Below are positions 18,143 to 32,297 of a stretch of DNA of 64,000 bases, one piece after another. This stretch comes from Lactobacillus sp. PV012 (GTDB lineage: Bacteria > Bacillota > Bacilli > Lactobacillales > Lactobacillaceae), in NCBI RefSeq assembly GCF_014522325.1, contig NZ_CP041983.1, positions 1,054,001 to 1,118,000 of the forward strand, read 5' to 3'. Position 1 is the first letter of the stretch. The number at the start of each line of letters is the position of its first letter. Below the pieces are notes generated by a model. The model saw nothing but the letters and a program-made list of their open reading frames with translations. It did not search any database and was not told the DNA's origin. A program made the translations under genes and the position numbers.

Positions 18143-18616
18143 ATGTTAAAACAATATAAAAACATTCAAGTTGCAGTTGATGGCTCTCATGAAGCAAAGA
18201 TGGCCTTCAAGCGTGCTGTTGAAGTAGCCAAACGAAATGATGCTACATTAAATATTGTTCACGTTGTTGATACTCGTGCATTTCAAGATGTATCTAGCTT
18301 TGATTCTGCAATGGTCGAACAAGTTTCTAAAGATTCTGAAGAAAGAATCAAAAAGTATTATCAAGAAGCAATTGATGCTGGGATCAAAGATGTTAAGTAC
18401 TCAATTGAGTATGGATCTCCAAAGAATATCTTAGCTCATCAATTTCCAGAAAAGCATAATATCGATTTAATAATCATTGGAGCTACTGGTTTAAATGCTG
18501 TCGAACGTCTCTTGATTGGTAGCATTACTGAATATGTAACTCGTACTGCTGAATGCGATGTTTTAGTAATTCGTCATCGAGATGCTCAAAAGATTGACAT
18601 TGAAAATAACAATTAA
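18143..18616 (+). CDS. Universal stress protein (UspA family)
   Basis: A 157-residue cytoplasmic protein of the ATP-binding UspA class, thought to help survival under stress; its biochemical role is unknown. The nucleotide-binding signature GATGLN...GSITEYV (about residues 112-130) is intact, as is the N-terminal VAVDGSHEA (Asp14). The start at ATG 18143 is chosen because GAAAGGTGG lies just upstream. A longer frame from a TTG at 18110 would cover the promoter and ribosome site. A strong terminator follows. Confidence 0.92.
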   Translation: MLKQYKNIQVAVDGSHEAKMAFKRAVEVAKRNDATLNIVHVVDTRAFQDVSSFDSAMVEQVSKDSEERIKKYYQEAIDAGIKDVKYSIEYGSPKNILAHQFPEKHNIDLIIIGATGLNAVERLLIGSITEYVTRTAECDVLVIRHRDAQKIDIENNN

Positions 18617-18624
18617 ATGCAAAA

Positions 18625-18662
18625 TTAAAGGGCTAAGTGATTCAGATCACTTAGCCTTTTAA
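18625..18662. terminator. Convergent terminator between usp and rodA
   Basis: An 11-bp perfect stem (18631-18641 with 18646-18656), loop TCAG. T-rich sequence follows on both strands, so it can end both usp and the rodA operon. Confidence 0.88.
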
Positions 18663-18676
18663 TTTTTGATTCTAAT

Positions 18677-19870
18677 TTAAAAGTCACCAGCTGTACTAAA
18701 CATATAATCACGATGGTGCCACTTCATTGAAAGAATTAGCCCAACACCAATCATATTTCCTAGTAAGGCTGACCCCCCTTGGGATACAAACGGAAGTGGA
18801 ATCCCTGTTAATGGTAAAACATCAATCCCCATTCCAATATTTTCAAAAACATGGAATAAAATCATCATAATAATTCCAGTTGAAATATATGAATAGAAAG
18901 CATTTTTTGTTTCAAAAGTAATTTTTACCATCTGAAGAATCAAGTAGAAATAAATTAAAATTAATGCACAACTTCCTACAAATCCAAATGATTCACCAAT
19001 TACGGAAAAAATCATATCAGATGTCCGAACAGGAACATAAACATTTAATTTTCCAGCGCCAATTCCAAAGAGTTGACCTGAACCAATTGCTTTCATACTT
19101 TGCCATAATTGGTAGGCTCCTGAAGAAGTATCCTCAGCTGGATTTAACCAAGCATTAATTCTTTGAAACTGATAAGCTTTAAATCCAAAGTGAGTCAATA
19201 TTTCTTGTCCACTAGGTGTAACTACCAACGTTATTGCTATGATACCAATTAGCGCTACAATACCATAAGTTGGAATAATAATTTTCCAAGAAATCCCTGA
19301 AACTAAAACAACTCCAGCTACAATTGCAATAAATACTAACATGGTCCCAAAGTCATTTTGAAGTTTCAATAAAATGGCTACAGGTAATAACCACCCAATA
19401 ATCTCTGCTAATAAAATCCAATCATTTCGAATAGTATGAGCATACCGATTATTATGTCTTTCTACCACTCTAGCTAACATCAAAATGAAAGCTGGTTTCA
19501 TTATTTCAGATGGTTGAAAAGTTAGGGGTCCTAATTTAAACCAACTTTTAGCTCCAGTATCAGCTGCAACTTGTCGATTATACAAGAAAAGAACTGCTAT
19601 TAATAAAACAATTCCTATCCCATAAATATATGGTGCAATCTTAAATAGTTGTTCAGAATCAAATTGCATTACTAATACAATTAATCCAGCAGATAACAGA
19701 TACCAAATTCCTTGACTAACTACGGTTTTTAATGGTGATCCCATAGAGGGATCATTAGCAGCAGCTATCCAAATCGTATATAAACTGATTATTGCTAAAA
19801 GGACAACAGGAATTACTATTCCCCATGCTATTCTTTCATACCAAGCTGGCTTTTTTTCAACTTGTGCCAT
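18677..19870 (-). CDS. rodA: RodA, SEDS-family peptidoglycan glycosyltransferase
   Basis: SEDS proteins polymerise lipid II into glycan strands. The 397-residue protein has about ten membrane helices and the SEDS hallmarks: GAKSWFKLGPLTFQPSEIMKP (about 106-126), LQNDFGTMLVF (about 169-179), and the C-terminal GIPLPFVSQGGSALLGNMIGVGLILS. The name RodA rather than FtsW rests on linkage to mbl and on the absence of division genes nearby. It is the last gene of the mbl cluster, 14 bases after DUF2969. ATG start. Confidence 0.92.
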   Translation of the reverse strand: MAQVEKKPAWYERIAWGIVIPVVLLAIISLYTIWIAAANDPSMGSPLKTVVSQGIWYLLSAGLIVLVMQFDSEQLFKIAPYIYGIGIVLLIAVLFLYNRQVAADTGAKSWFKLGPLTFQPSEIMKPAFILMLARVVERHNNRYAHTIRNDWILLAEIIGWLLPVAILLKLQNDFGTMLVFIAIVAGVVLVSGISWKIIIPTYGIVALIGIIAITLVVTPSGQEILTHFGFKAYQFQRINAWLNPAEDTSSGAYQLWQSMKAIGSGQLFGIGAGKLNVYVPVRTSDMIFSVIGESFGFVGSCALILIYFYLILQMVKITFETKNAFYSYISTGIIMMILFHVFENIGMGIDVLPLTGIPLPFVSQGGSALLGNMIGVGLILSMKWHHRDYMFSTAGDF

Positions 19871-19883
19871 ACGTTAGCCTCAA

Positions 19884-20111
19884 CTATTTTTCGTGTAAAG
19901 TAAAGTAAGATAGTAACTCATTAATTGCACTTTCCAAGGTCTTCGAATAAAGACTGTGATTGTTTTTAGTAGAAGTTACATGATAACGTTCTTCAACTTG
20001 TTCAATAATACCAATTGATTGTTTGCCAGGTATTACCACTTCCCAGGTTGGAATGGCCACACCCTTTTTTTCATTAACTTCGATTTCAATATTTTGTTGT
20101 TTTCGTGACAT
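19884..20111 (-). CDS. DUF2969 family small protein
   Basis: A 75-residue soluble protein matching the Lactobacillales DUF2969 type found between yidD/mbl and rodA. No catalytic motif is visible. It starts with a polar N-terminus (MSRKQQN) followed by beta-rich sequence with a central IPTWEVVIPGKQSIG and a helical C-terminus. ATG start with an AGGAGAAT site. Its conserved place in a shape-determination cluster suggests a link to elongation, but this is only context. Confidence 0.75.
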   Translation of the reverse strand: MSRKQQNIEIEVNEKKGVAIPTWEVVIPGKQSIGIIEQVEERYHVTSTKNNHSLYSKTLESAINELLSYFTLHEK

Positions 20112-20165
20112 AAATATTCTCCTATTTCCTTTTGAAATTTATCGGGAAAACTAGTATTTTAACAT

Positions 20166-20489
20166 TTAAATTTTAAAATGGTTTTCAGCATTCTTTTTTG
20201 ACGATTTTTTATAAAATGATCTAGCAATAATTGGATCCATATATCTCTCTGGATGAGGATTTCTTCTTAAAGTAAATTTATCTGGTACTGGATCCACACC
20301 TCCCCTAATAAATGGATTACATCTCAAAATACGACTTACTCCCATTAGTGTTCCCTTAAAAGCTCCATGTTTTTTCAAAGCAGTAATCATATATGAAGAA
20401 CAAGTCGGATAATACCGACAACTAGGTGGCAATAAGGGAGAAATTGCTAGTTGATAAAATCGTACAAATGCGATTAAAATTTTTTTCAT
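20166..20489 (-). CDS. yidD: YidD, membrane protein insertion efficiency factor
   Basis: YidD assists YidC-dependent insertion of inner-membrane proteins. The 107-residue protein carries the family signature [23 protein letters not shown] (about 12-34) with its conserved cysteines, and [20 protein letters not shown] (about 50-69). The C-terminal tail is longer and more basic than in E. coli (85 aa). ATG start. It follows the epuA-like gene by 3 bases. The nearby ATP synthase subunits a and c are classic YidC clients, which makes the linkage sensible, though that is inference. Confidence 0.95.
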   Translation of the reverse strand: MKKILIAFVRFYQLAISPLLPPSCRYYPTCSSYMITALKKHGAFKGTLMGVSRILRCNPFIRGGVDPVPDKFTLRRNPHPERYMDPIIARSFYKKSSKKNAENHFKI

Positions 20490-20492
20490 AAT

Positions 20493-20675
20493 TTAACTTA
20501 AGAAATTGAATAATTTTGCCCAAGTAGTTGGAAAGAAAATAGCAAATGGATTAGTACCTGAAAAAGCACATCCAATAAATGCCATAACTATCACTACCAG
20601 TAAAAGGTATAAAATTAATTTTCCAATTTTTCTAAAAGTGTTTTTTAATACTTCTGAATTAAAATATTTTTCCAT
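20493..20675 (-). CDS. EpuA-like small membrane protein
   Basis: A 60-residue protein with one central membrane helix (about residues 18-38) followed by the motif SGTNPFAIFFPTTW, matching the EpuA family often mis-titled as an RNA polymerase beta subunit in databases. The start is ATG 20673-20675, one base after the mbl stop, suggesting translational coupling. A longer frame would need a TTG inside mbl without a ribosome site. Function unknown; the C-terminal NPFxxFFP motif is the family hallmark. Confidence 0.8.
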   Translation of the reverse strand: MEKYFNSEVLKNTFRKIGKLILYLLLVVIVMAFIGCAFSGTNPFAIFFPTTWAKLFNFLS

Positions 20676-20676
20676 C

Positions 20677-21666
20677 TTAACGCTTCTTATGTTGCTCAAT
20701 ATTCTCTAATAAGATTCCAGTTCCTTCAGCAACTGCTTCAAGTGGATTATCTGCTATTAAAACTGGTACTTGAAGGTAATATGAAATTAAACTATCTAAA
20801 TTCTTTAAAAGTGCTCCTCCACCAGTCAACATAATTCCACGATCAATAATATCAGCAGAAAGTTCTGGTGGGGTTTCTTCTAGTACTTCTTTAGTTGCAT
20901 CAATAATCGACATCAACCCATCATTTAAAGCACCTTGAATCTCAGGCGCAGTAACTGTTACTGTACTAGGTAATCCATTAATTATATCACGACCACGGAT
21001 ATCTATTTTTTTAGCTTCGTCGGCCTTAAATGCGTATCCAATTTCTTTCTTGATTTGCTCTGCTGTCCGTTGACCAATAAGTAAGTTTTTTTCATTTTTT
21101 ACGTAATTAATAATGGCTTGGTTCATTTTGTCACCAGCCCAACGAAGAGAACGTGAAGTTACAATTTCACCCATTGATAAAATTGCAATATCAGTTGTAC
21201 CTCCACCAATATCAATTACCATATTACCTTGGGGTTTAAAAATATCCAGTCCTGCCCCTACAGCTGCTACTTTTGGTTCAAAGTCAAGATACACTTGTCC
21301 GCTACCTGTCTTTTCAGCAGCTTGGATAATTGCCTTTTGTTCAATAGAGGTTACTCCTGCTGGAGCACAAATTAAAATATTTGGTTTGGACATTACCCCT
21401 TTAACATTTAACTTTTCTAAAAAGTACTTTAACATTGTTTCAGTAATATCAAAGTCCGCAATTACTCCATTTTTTAAAGGTCTAATAACTCTAATATTGC
21501 CCGGAGTACGTCCCACCATTTCATAAGCGTCATTTCCGACTGCTACTACTTCATCTGTTTTTGTATCAACAGCAACTACAGAAGGTTCATCTAATACGAT
21601 TCCTTTTCCTGCCACATTAATTAAAACATTTGCTGTTCCCAAATCGATTCCTATATCTCTTGCCAC
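20677..21666 (-). CDS. mbl: Mbl, MreB-like actin homologue
   Basis: Second MreB paralogue of the window (329 aa). It has DLGTAN (residues 7-12), [15 protein letters not shown] (about 152-166) and [11 protein letters not shown] near 285. GTG start (21664-21666) with a GGAGG site 7 bases upstream. Its cluster (DUF1146, mbl, epuA, yidD, DUF2969, rodA) downstream of the ATP synthase operon matches Mbl in related lactobacilli. Mbl filaments guide lateral wall synthesis in partnership with RodA. Paralogue naming is by context. Confidence 0.92.
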   Translation of the reverse strand: MARDIGIDLGTANVLINVAGKGIVLDEPSVVAVDTKTDEVVAVGNDAYEMVGRTPGNIRVIRPLKNGVIADFDITETMLKYFLEKLNVKGVMSKPNILICAPAGVTSIEQKAIIQAAEKTGSGQVYLDFEPKVAAVGAGLDIFKPQGNMVIDIGGGTTDIAILSMGEIVTSRSLRWAGDKMNQAIINYVKNEKNLLIGQRTAEQIKKEIGYAFKADEAKKIDIRGRDIINGLPSTVTVTAPEIQGALNDGLMSIIDATKEVLEETPPELSADIIDRGIMLTGGGALLKNLDSLISYYLQVPVLIADNPLEAVAEGTGILLENIEQHKKR

Positions 21667-21760
21667 GTTTGAGCCTCCAATAATTTATCATTAAAATTGT
21701 AACACAAAATTAGCCTCACTTTAAGAATTTGCTTAAACTTCGAATTTTTTAATACTTTCC

Positions 21761-21991
21761 TTAAAAAAGTAAACTCAAAGCTGCTGATTGATCCACTAAA
21801 GTTATCAAAAATTGTCCTACCAAATACCCTATACTAATCGCTAAAAAAATTAAAAATATTTGAATTTCTATTGTATGTCCCTTTTTAAAAAGTCTATCTA
21901 CTCTTAATGAACGAACTATTCTAAAAGAAATTCCAATTGTTACTAAATAAGTTATTAATGTTATTAAAGCGTGTGCGCCTACTTGTTTCAT
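21761..21991 (-). CDS. DUF1146 (YwzB-like) small membrane protein
   Basis: A 76-residue protein with two predicted membrane helices (about residues 7-25 and 42-66) joined by a basic loop with RSLRVDRLFKKG. This matches the YwzB/DUF1146 family, which is encoded next to the ATP synthase operon in Bacillus too. No function is known. ATG start with a GAGGA site. The atpC terminator lies just upstream, so it is expressed by readthrough or from a promoter within 21992-22020 that I could not identify. Confidence 0.85.
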   Translation of the reverse strand: MKQVGAHALITLITYLVTIGISFRIVRSLRVDRLFKKGHTIEIQIFLIFLAISIGYLVGQFLITLVDQSAALSLLF

Positions 21992-22013
21992 GGACGATTC
22001 CTCTATTTTATAA

Positions 22014-22044
22014 AGAAAAAGAGCCCGATTTCTCGGTCTCTTTT
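22014..22044 (-). terminator. Terminator of the ATP synthase operon
   Basis: An 11-bp stem with one mismatch (22018-22028 with 22033-22043) is followed on the minus strand by a pyrimidine run, 6 bases after the atpC stop. Confidence 0.8.
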
Positions 22045-22049
22045 ACTGC

Positions 22050-22493
22050 TTACTCATTGTAATTTTCACGTACATGTAATCTATTCACAGCACGTCTTAA
22101 TGCAACTTCTGCTTCAAGCATTTCACGATCATTGTGTTCAGCTTGAGCTTGTTTAATGCTCTCTTCAGCTCTTTGCTTAGCTAATTGAGCACGTGCTGCA
22201 TCAATATTTCTAGCTCTTTCTGCACTATCAGCAATGATAGTAGCCACGTTATTAGAAAATTCTACGTAACCTCCGTTAACCGCAATGTGATCTACTCGAT
22301 CATTCATTGCATGATCACGTGTTACCTTTACTTCACTAATTGTTAATGGCGTGATTAATGGTAAGTGGTCATGCATAACTGCTAACTCACCATCCACCGA
22401 TCTCATCACTAACATTGTGGCATGATGTGAATAAATAATTCCATCAGGTGTAACTACAGTAACGGTTAAAAGATTATTTTCTGGTTCTGCCAT
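22050..22493 (-). CDS. atpC: ATP synthase F1 subunit epsilon
   Basis: Subunit of the central stalk; it inhibits ATPase activity and couples rotation. The 147-residue protein has the N-terminal beta sandwich (about 1-88, with VVTPDGIIYSHHATML) and the two-helix C-terminal domain (about 95-140, with QAQAEHNDREMLEAEVALRRAVNRL). ATG start. It is the last gene of atpBEFHAGDC, 11 bases after atpD. Confidence 0.97.
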   Translation of the reverse strand: MAEPENNLLTVTVVTPDGIIYSHHATMLVMRSVDGELAVMHDHLPLITPLTISEVKVTRDHAMNDRVDHIAVNGGYVEFSNNVATIIADSAERARNIDAARAQLAKQRAEESIKQAQAEHNDREMLEAEVALRRAVNRLHVRENYNE

Positions 22494-22504
22494 TGCGCAT
22501 CACC

Positions 22505-24917
<2,413 letters not shown>

Positions 24918-24934
24918 TGCAATAACCTCCTCGT

Positions 24935-27008
<2,074 letters not shown>

Positions 27009-27009
<1 letters not shown>

Positions 27010-27509
27010 TAATCATTCAGCCCCTTGATAAATTGATCTACCAAGTCTTTTTGATCTGCAGCAGATAAATTCTTAGCAATTACTTTTTCTGCAATTGCCA
27101 CTGAAAGATCAGCTACTTGGTCCCGAGCTTCATTTAAGGCATCTGTTTTAGCTTGAGCAGCTTCAGCAGTAGCCTTTTTTCTAATTGCGGCAGCTTCAGT
27201 ATCAGCATCACTAATAATAGATGCTTTTGTTTTTTCCGCATTACTCTTTGCAGTAGAAAGAATCTGTGTTGCCTCTTGTCTTGAGTTCTTAAGCTCTGCT
27301 TCACGCTTATTAGCTAATAATTCAGCTTTTTTACGGTCATCTTCTGCTTGTTCAATATCAGTGATAATCTTTTCACGACGTTTTTCCATCATGCTTGTCA
27401 CTGGACCCCAAGCAAAATGCTTAACTAAAACAAGAAGGACAGCAAAGATAAAGAGGTAATAGAATGTGTCACCTAGCTCTAACTTTAAGGCTGCAAACAT
27501 AAATTGCAT
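27009..27509 (-). CDS. atpF: ATP synthase Fo subunit b
   Basis: Peripheral-stalk subunit. The 166-residue protein has one membrane helix (about 15-33) followed by a long Lys/Glu/Ala-rich coiled coil (about 40-150). MQFMFAALKLELGDTFYYLF at the N-terminus fits Lactobacillus b subunits. ATG start; stop overlaps the atpH start. Confidence 0.95.
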
Positions 27510-27557
27510 TTGATTACCCTTCTTTCTAGTAACTACGAAATTCTTTTTTCACGTATA

Positions 27558-27788
<231 letters not shown>

Positions 27789-28505
27789 TTATTCTTCTGT
27801 AACTTTGTTTCCGATATATACCATAGATAAAGTTACAAATACATATGCTTGGATAGAGCCAATAAAGACAGAGAAGCCTTGCCAAACAAGTGTCAATGGT
27901 GCCGAAGCGATGACTGTCCAAAGACCACCACTTTTTGCCAGGCGATTTCCAATCAATGTTAACAAAACTTCACCAGCATAAATATTACCGTATAGACGTA
28001 GTGATAACGTCAAGAAGTTAGTAAACTCTTCAATCAAGTTAATTGGAAGCAAGAAGCCAACTGGCTTTGCATAACTAACAAGATAGCCTTTTACACCGTA
28101 TTTCTGTACTCCAAAGTTAAATGCTAAAAGCAATGTCATCATTGCCATCGTCATTGTAATAGTTGGGTTGGCAGTTGGTGATTTCACAAGGATGTGATCG
28201 TTGATAGAGAATTCGAAAAACAAACCTAACTGATTCATCATAAAGATGAATAAAAATAAGGTAAAAGCATACAATGATAAGTGCTTTTGAGCATCTTCAT
28301 CTTCTACATTTGACTTGACAATGTCATTTGTAAAATCAATTAAATACTCGAGCATATTTTGCTTTTTTGTTGGTTTAATGCTTATTTTTCTTGAAAGATA
28401 ATAAACAAAAAAGAACACAGCAAGGGCAACTAGTGTCCCACCTAAACAGTTAGTAAGATTAAAATTCAAACCTCCGATACCAACAACAACAGATTTTTCA
28501 CCCAC
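27789..28505 (-). CDS. atpB: ATP synthase Fo subunit a
   Basis: Stator subunit with the proton half-channels. The 238-residue membrane protein has five to six helices, and the essential arginine lies in LSLRLYGNIYAGE (about 171-183). ATG start with a GGAGG site. First gene of the operon. No atpI-like gene precedes it; upp lies directly upstream. Confidence 0.97.
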   Translation of the reverse strand: MGEKSVVVGIGGLNFNLTNCLGGTLVALAVFFFVYYLSRKISIKPTKKQNMLEYLIDFTNDIVKSNVEDEDAQKHLSLYAFTLFLFIFMMNQLGLFFEFSINDHILVKSPTANPTITMTMAMMTLLLAFNFGVQKYGVKGYLVSYAKPVGFLLPINLIEEFTNFLTLSLRLYGNIYAGEVLLTLIGNRLAKSGGLWTVIASAPLTLVWQGFSVFIGSIQAYVFVTLSMVYIGNKVTEE

Positions 28506-28550
28506 TTCGTGACCTCCCTTCTTGTGCTGAATACCTCAAACACAATTAAA

Positions 28551-28579
28551 ATGATAACACCAAAATCTAACAAAATCAA
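28551..28579 (-). promoter_or_regulatory. Promoter candidate of the ATP synthase operon
   Basis: On the minus strand TTGATT (28574-28579) and TATCAT (28551-28556) with a 17-base spacer lie about 45 bases upstream of atpB, just after the upp stop codon. Confidence 0.6.
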
Positions 28580-28600
28580 AAGTATATTTAGATAGATTTG

Positions 28601-29230
28601 TTATTTAGTGCCGAACAAACGATCACCGGCATCACCTAATCCAGGGTAAATATAACCATTAGGCATTAGCTTTTCATCTTCTGCTGCCGCATAGATATCT
28701 ACATCTGGATGAGCTTCTTGCACAGCTTTTACTCCGTCAGGAGCTGCTACGAGTACAGCCAAACGAATATTTTTAGCACCACGCTTTTTTAAAGCATCAA
28801 TTGCCATAATAGCTGAACCACCTGTTGCTAGCATTGGATCAACCACTACACAATCACGTTCTTCAATATCTGCAGGCATCTTAAAGAAATATTCATGTGG
28901 CTTCAATGTTTCTTCATCACGGTACATTCCAATATGTCCAACTTTAGCTGAAGGAATCATTTGTAAAACTCCATCTACCATCCCGAGTCCAGCACGTAAA
29001 ATAGGAACAATGACTAACTTTTTACCTGCTAGTTCTTTTTGAGTAGACTTACCCATTGGCGTTTCGATTTCCACATTCTTTAATGGTAAATCACGTGTCA
29101 TTTCATATACCATTAATCCACCAATTTCACCAACAATTTGTCTAAATTCGTTAGTTCCAGTTGTTTTTTTACGAATAATGGTCAATTTGTGTTGAATTAA
29201 TGGATGATTTAAAACAGTAAATTTTCCCAT
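28601..29230 (-). CDS. upp: Uracil phosphoribosyltransferase
   Basis: Salvage enzyme converting uracil and PRPP to UMP. The 209-residue protein has the PRPP-binding motif [11 protein letters not shown] (about 128-138), the uracil-binding C-terminal [18 protein letters not shown], and ILRAGLGM (about 78-85). ATG start with a GGAGG site. Its position just before the ATP synthase operon is conserved in Firmicutes. No terminator is visible after it, so some transcripts may run into atpB. Confidence 0.98.
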   Translation of the reverse strand: MGKFTVLNHPLIQHKLTIIRKKTTGTNEFRQIVGEIGGLMVYEMTRDLPLKNVEIETPMGKSTQKELAGKKLVIVPILRAGLGMVDGVLQMIPSAKVGHIGMYRDEETLKPHEYFFKMPADIEERDCVVVDPMLATGGSAIMAIDALKKRGAKNIRLAVLVAAPDGVKAVQEAHPDVDIYAAAEDEKLMPNGYIYPGLGDAGDRLFGTK

Positions 29231-29310
29231 AATAGCCTCCTGTATAAATTAATGTTTGTTCTGATAAATATTTTAACAGAATTACTTATTAGTGACGCTT
29301 TAAATTTAAA

Positions 29311-29356
29311 GAAAAAAGCTTTTAAATAGCATCTCTCACTTACTATTTAAAAGCTT
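29311..29356 (-). terminator. Terminator after the sua5-type gene
   Basis: A 14-bp perfect stem (29316-29329 with 29343-29356) is followed on the minus strand by TTTTTTC. It ends the tdk-prfA-prmC-sua5 unit, so upp has its own promoter. Confidence 0.85.
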
Positions 29357-29359
29357 ATC

Positions 29360-30358
29360 TTATTTATTAAAATAATGGTGTCCAGCTGCTGCTTTAGTCA
29401 AGCGATTCATATAAGCTGCACTAATATCTCCTTGTTGAAAGCCTTGAACATATATTTTTTTAATATTTTTTTGTTCATCAAAATAGCGCAAAGCTCCAAA
29501 AAGATTATGAGCTGCTTCATCAATATTCTCGCCCAAATTAAAAGTATTATTAGCTTCGATATTTTTTAATACATTGCTTAAGGCTGCTACACCAACTTGG
29601 TTATTATAAACAATTTTTTCAAAATCTTTTACATCATCCACAATATAAACTGGTGCACTTGGTGCATAGTGACGGTATTTCATTCCAGGTGCTTTAGGAA
29701 CACCCTTAGTTTGAGTAGTGCCTTTATTCATTAAAACCGTTTGTCCTAATGCTTCACTTAGTTGCTCTGGAGTGATTTCACCAGGTCGTAATACCACAGG
29801 AGTTTCTACTGAAAGATCAATAATAGTGGATTCAAGACCAATTTCAGTTGGTCCATTATCTACAATTCCTGCAATTTTACCATTTAAATCATGGAAAACA
29901 TGTTCAGCAGTTGTTGGACTAGGTTTAGTTGAAGTATTAGCAGAAGGTCCGACAATTGGTGCATCAAGCTTGCTAATTAATTCTTGCGTCAATTTATCTT
30001 GGGGATTGCGGAAAGCAGCTGTCGTCAAGCCCCCAGTGACTGCATTAGGTAATGCCCCCTCTTTTACTTTCAAAATAATTGTTAAAGGACCAGGCCAAAA
30101 TTGGTTAATTAACTTCTCAGCTACTTTAGGGATTTGTGTCACATATCTTGCCATCATTTCAGGATTAGAGACAGTCACAATTAAAGGATTATCACTTGGT
30201 CGTCCTTTGGCTGCATAAACATTTTTTACCGCTACTTCATCAGTCGCAAGCGCACCTAAACCATAAACAGTTTCAGTTGGAAAGGCAACTAATTCGCCTC
30301 TCTTCAAAAGCTTAACTGCATCATCAAGTTGATCTTTTGAAAAAATTTTAGTTTCCAT
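29360..30358 (-). CDS. Threonylcarbamoyl-AMP synthase (Sua5/YwlC)
   Basis: The enzyme makes threonylcarbamoyl-AMP from threonine, bicarbonate and ATP for the t6A37 modification of ANN-decoding tRNAs. The 332-residue protein has a YrdC domain (about 10-195) with FPTETVYGLGA (21-31), KGRPSDNPL (about 51-59) and PSANTSTKPSPT (about 138-149), then a C-terminal Sua5 domain (about 225-325) starting at KAPGMKYRHYAP. The two-domain length identifies the Sua5 rather than the short TsaC form. ATG immediately follows the prmC stop (TAAATG). Confidence 0.94.
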   Translation of the reverse strand: METKIFSKDQLDDAVKLLKRGELVAFPTETVYGLGALATDEVAVKNVYAAKGRPSDNPLIVTVSNPEMMARYVTQIPKVAEKLINQFWPGPLTIILKVKEGALPNAVTGGLTTAAFRNPQDKLTQELISKLDAPIVGPSANTSTKPSPTTAEHVFHDLNGKIAGIVDNGPTEIGLESTIIDLSVETPVVLRPGEITPEQLSEALGQTVLMNKGTTQTKGVPKAPGMKYRHYAPSAPVYIVDDVKDFEKIVYNNQVGVAALSNVLKNIEANNTFNLGENIDEAAHNLFGALRYFDEQKNIKKIYVQGFQQGDISAAYMNRLTKAAAGHHYFNK

Positions 30359-31201
30359 TTAATTTTTCCATCTCCCATGTACCATTCGAGGTTTACCAGA
30401 TAAGTCTTTCTTAAATTCAATTTCAAACTCAGGCAATTCTTTGGCAAAAAGTTTTGCTAAATCATCTTGCTGATTAAATCCAAATTCCAAGAAAAATTGT
30501 CCATTTTTATTCAGATGATCTTTTACTTGCTGCGCAAACCTACGATAAAAATCTAACCCATCTTCTCCACCAAATAGTGCTTCTTCAGGCTCATTTTGAA
30601 TTACATTTTTATCCATCAAATTTTTTTCGTCTAATTTAATATAGGGAGGATTTGAGACAATTAGATCAAATTTTTCCAACCCAATTAGTACATTAGCTTT
30701 TCTGGTAATTACATCTAAATCATAATTCAAAAAGTTTTCTTCACTTTCACGTAAAACATTATCTGATATATCACTTGCATATAAGGTTAAATTACTAATA
30801 TTTTTTTCTTTAGCTTTATTTGCTAAAGCTACCATAATTGCACCAGATCCTGTACCTAAATCAAGTACCTTTTGGTTCTCACTAAGATTATCAAGTGCCC
30901 ACAGAACTAATTCTTCTGTTTCAAAACGAGGAATTAAGACTCCTCTTTTAACTAAAATTTTATATCCTAAAAACCAGCTATATCCCACAATATATTGAGG
31001 AGAAACTCCCTTAGCAAGTTTTTTTAAATCTCGTCTAATTACTTTTAGCTGCTCAGCGGTCAAATTATCTTCTAAATGCATTTGAAATTCACTAGGAGTA
31101 TAGTCTAAGCGTTCTGCTAACACATAGTCTACATCTTCAGGAAGAATTTCAGGATTTTCTTTTAAAAAGTTCTGCTTAATTTGCTTAAAATTACTAGGCA
31201 T
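30359..31201 (-). CDS. prmC: PrmC (HemK), release-factor glutamine methyltransferase
   Basis: Methylates the Gln of the GGQ motif in release factors. The 280-residue protein has an N-terminal helical domain, SAM motif [11 protein letters not shown] (about 112-122) and the catalytic NPPY at 184-187. The start overlaps the end of prfA by 8 bases. The prfA-prmC-sua5 order is conserved in Firmicutes and functionally coherent: the modifying enzyme sits with its substrate. Confidence 0.96.
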   Translation of the reverse strand: MPSNFKQIKQNFLKENPEILPEDVDYVLAERLDYTPSEFQMHLEDNLTAEQLKVIRRDLKKLAKGVSPQYIVGYSWFLGYKILVKRGVLIPRFETEELVLWALDNLSENQKVLDLGTGSGAIMVALANKAKEKNISNLTLYASDISDNVLRESEENFLNYDLDVITRKANVLIGLEKFDLIVSNPPYIKLDEKNLMDKNVIQNEPEEALFGGEDGLDFYRRFAQQVKDHLNKNGQFFLEFGFNQQDDLAKLFAKELPEFEIEFKKDLSGKPRMVHGRWKN

Positions 31202-32282
31202 TTTCTTCCGCCATCTTTTCTAATTGTTGTGTTTGATAATAAAGAACTAAAGCATTGATAACTTCATCAAGTTCTCCATTTAAGATTCGATCTAACTTAT
31301 TAAGTGTCAAACCAATACGGTGATCAGTTACACGATTTTGTGGGAAATTATAAGTTCTAATTCTTTCAGAACGATCACCAGTACCAACAGCACTTTTACG
31401 TTTTGCATCATATTGAGCTTGATTTTGACTTTCATAATAATCATAAACACGTGATTTCAAAATTTGCATTGCTTTTTCACGGTTCTGCTGTTGAGATCTT
31501 TGATCTTGCATAGCCACTACAATACCCGTTGGCAAGTGTGTCATACGAACGGCACTAGAAGTCTTGTTAATGTGTTGACCACCAGCACCTGAAGAGCGGT
31601 AAACATCCACACGAATATCTTTTTGATCAATATCAATATCTACTTGTTCATATTCAGGCATTACTGCTACAGTTGCAGTTGAAGTATGAACACGACCCTG
31701 AGATTCAGTTACTGGAATACGTTGTACACGGTGAGCCCCATTTTCATACTTTAACTTAGAATATACTTTATCTCCTGTAATCATTAAGGCCACATGTTTG
31801 TACCCACCTACTTCAGTTGGATCGGAATCAATAATTGAAACCTTCCAGCCTTGAGTTTCAGCATATTTTTCATACATTCTCAATAAGTCAGCAGCAAATA
31901 ATGATGCTTCATCCCCTCCGGCAGCTCCACGAATTTCCATAATAATATCTTTGTCATCATTAGGATCTTTTGGAAGCATTAAGATTTTGATTTCATCCTC
32001 AAGTTCTGTTACTTCTTTTTCAAGCTCTGAATTTTCTTCTTTAGCCATTTCAACTAAATCGCTGTCGGATTCATTAGAAATAATTTCTTTATTATCTGCA
32101 ATTTCCTTTTTATCAGCTTTATACTGACGATACTTTTGAACAACTTCACGCATATCTGCTTCTTCTTTTGAAATTTCCATATAGCGTTTAGTGTCATTAA
32201 TTACTTCTGGGTCAGCCATCATTTCTTGCAATTCTTCATAGTGGCCAACTAAACTCTCCAATTGAGCCATAACTTTATCCAT
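31194..32282 (-). CDS. prfA: Peptide chain release factor 1
   Basis: Recognises UAA and UAG and triggers peptide release. The 362-residue protein has the codon-recognition tripeptide PVT (190-192), of the RF1 P-x-T type, and the catalytic GGQ at 234-236 in [15 protein letters not shown]. The N-terminal coiled domain is complete. ATG start. It lies 15 bases after tdk. Confidence 0.98.
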   Translation of the reverse strand: MDKVMAQLESLVGHYEELQEMMADPEVINDTKRYMEISKEEADMREVVQKYRQYKADKKEIADNKEIISNESDSDLVEMAKEENSELEKEVTELEDEIKILMLPKDPNDDKDIIMEIRGAAGGDEASLFAADLLRMYEKYAETQGWKVSIIDSDPTEVGGYKHVALMITGDKVYSKLKYENGAHRVQRIPVTESQGRVHTSTATVAVMPEYEQVDIDIDQKDIRVDVYRSSGAGGQHINKTSSAVRMTHLPTGIVVAMQDQRSQQQNREKAMQILKSRVYDYYESQNQAQYDAKRKSAVGTGDRSERIRTYNFPQNRVTDHRIGLTLNKLDRILNGELDEVINALVLYYQTQQLEKMAEENA

Positions 32283-32297
32283 TGTTAAAATCCTCTC

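Noticed and set aside
20493-20675. Database-style title RNA polymerase subunit beta for the 60-residue protein
   Set aside because: It has a single membrane helix and no similarity to RpoB; the EpuA-family description is more accurate.
21113-21526. A 137-codon plus-strand frame
   Set aside because: It lies wholly antisense to mbl, whose motifs are intact, and has no ribosome site.
29718-30218. A 166-codon open frame on the plus strand
   Set aside because: It is antisense to the sua5-type gene, has no ribosome site and unusual composition (Ser/Pro/Val rich); a shadow of the real gene.
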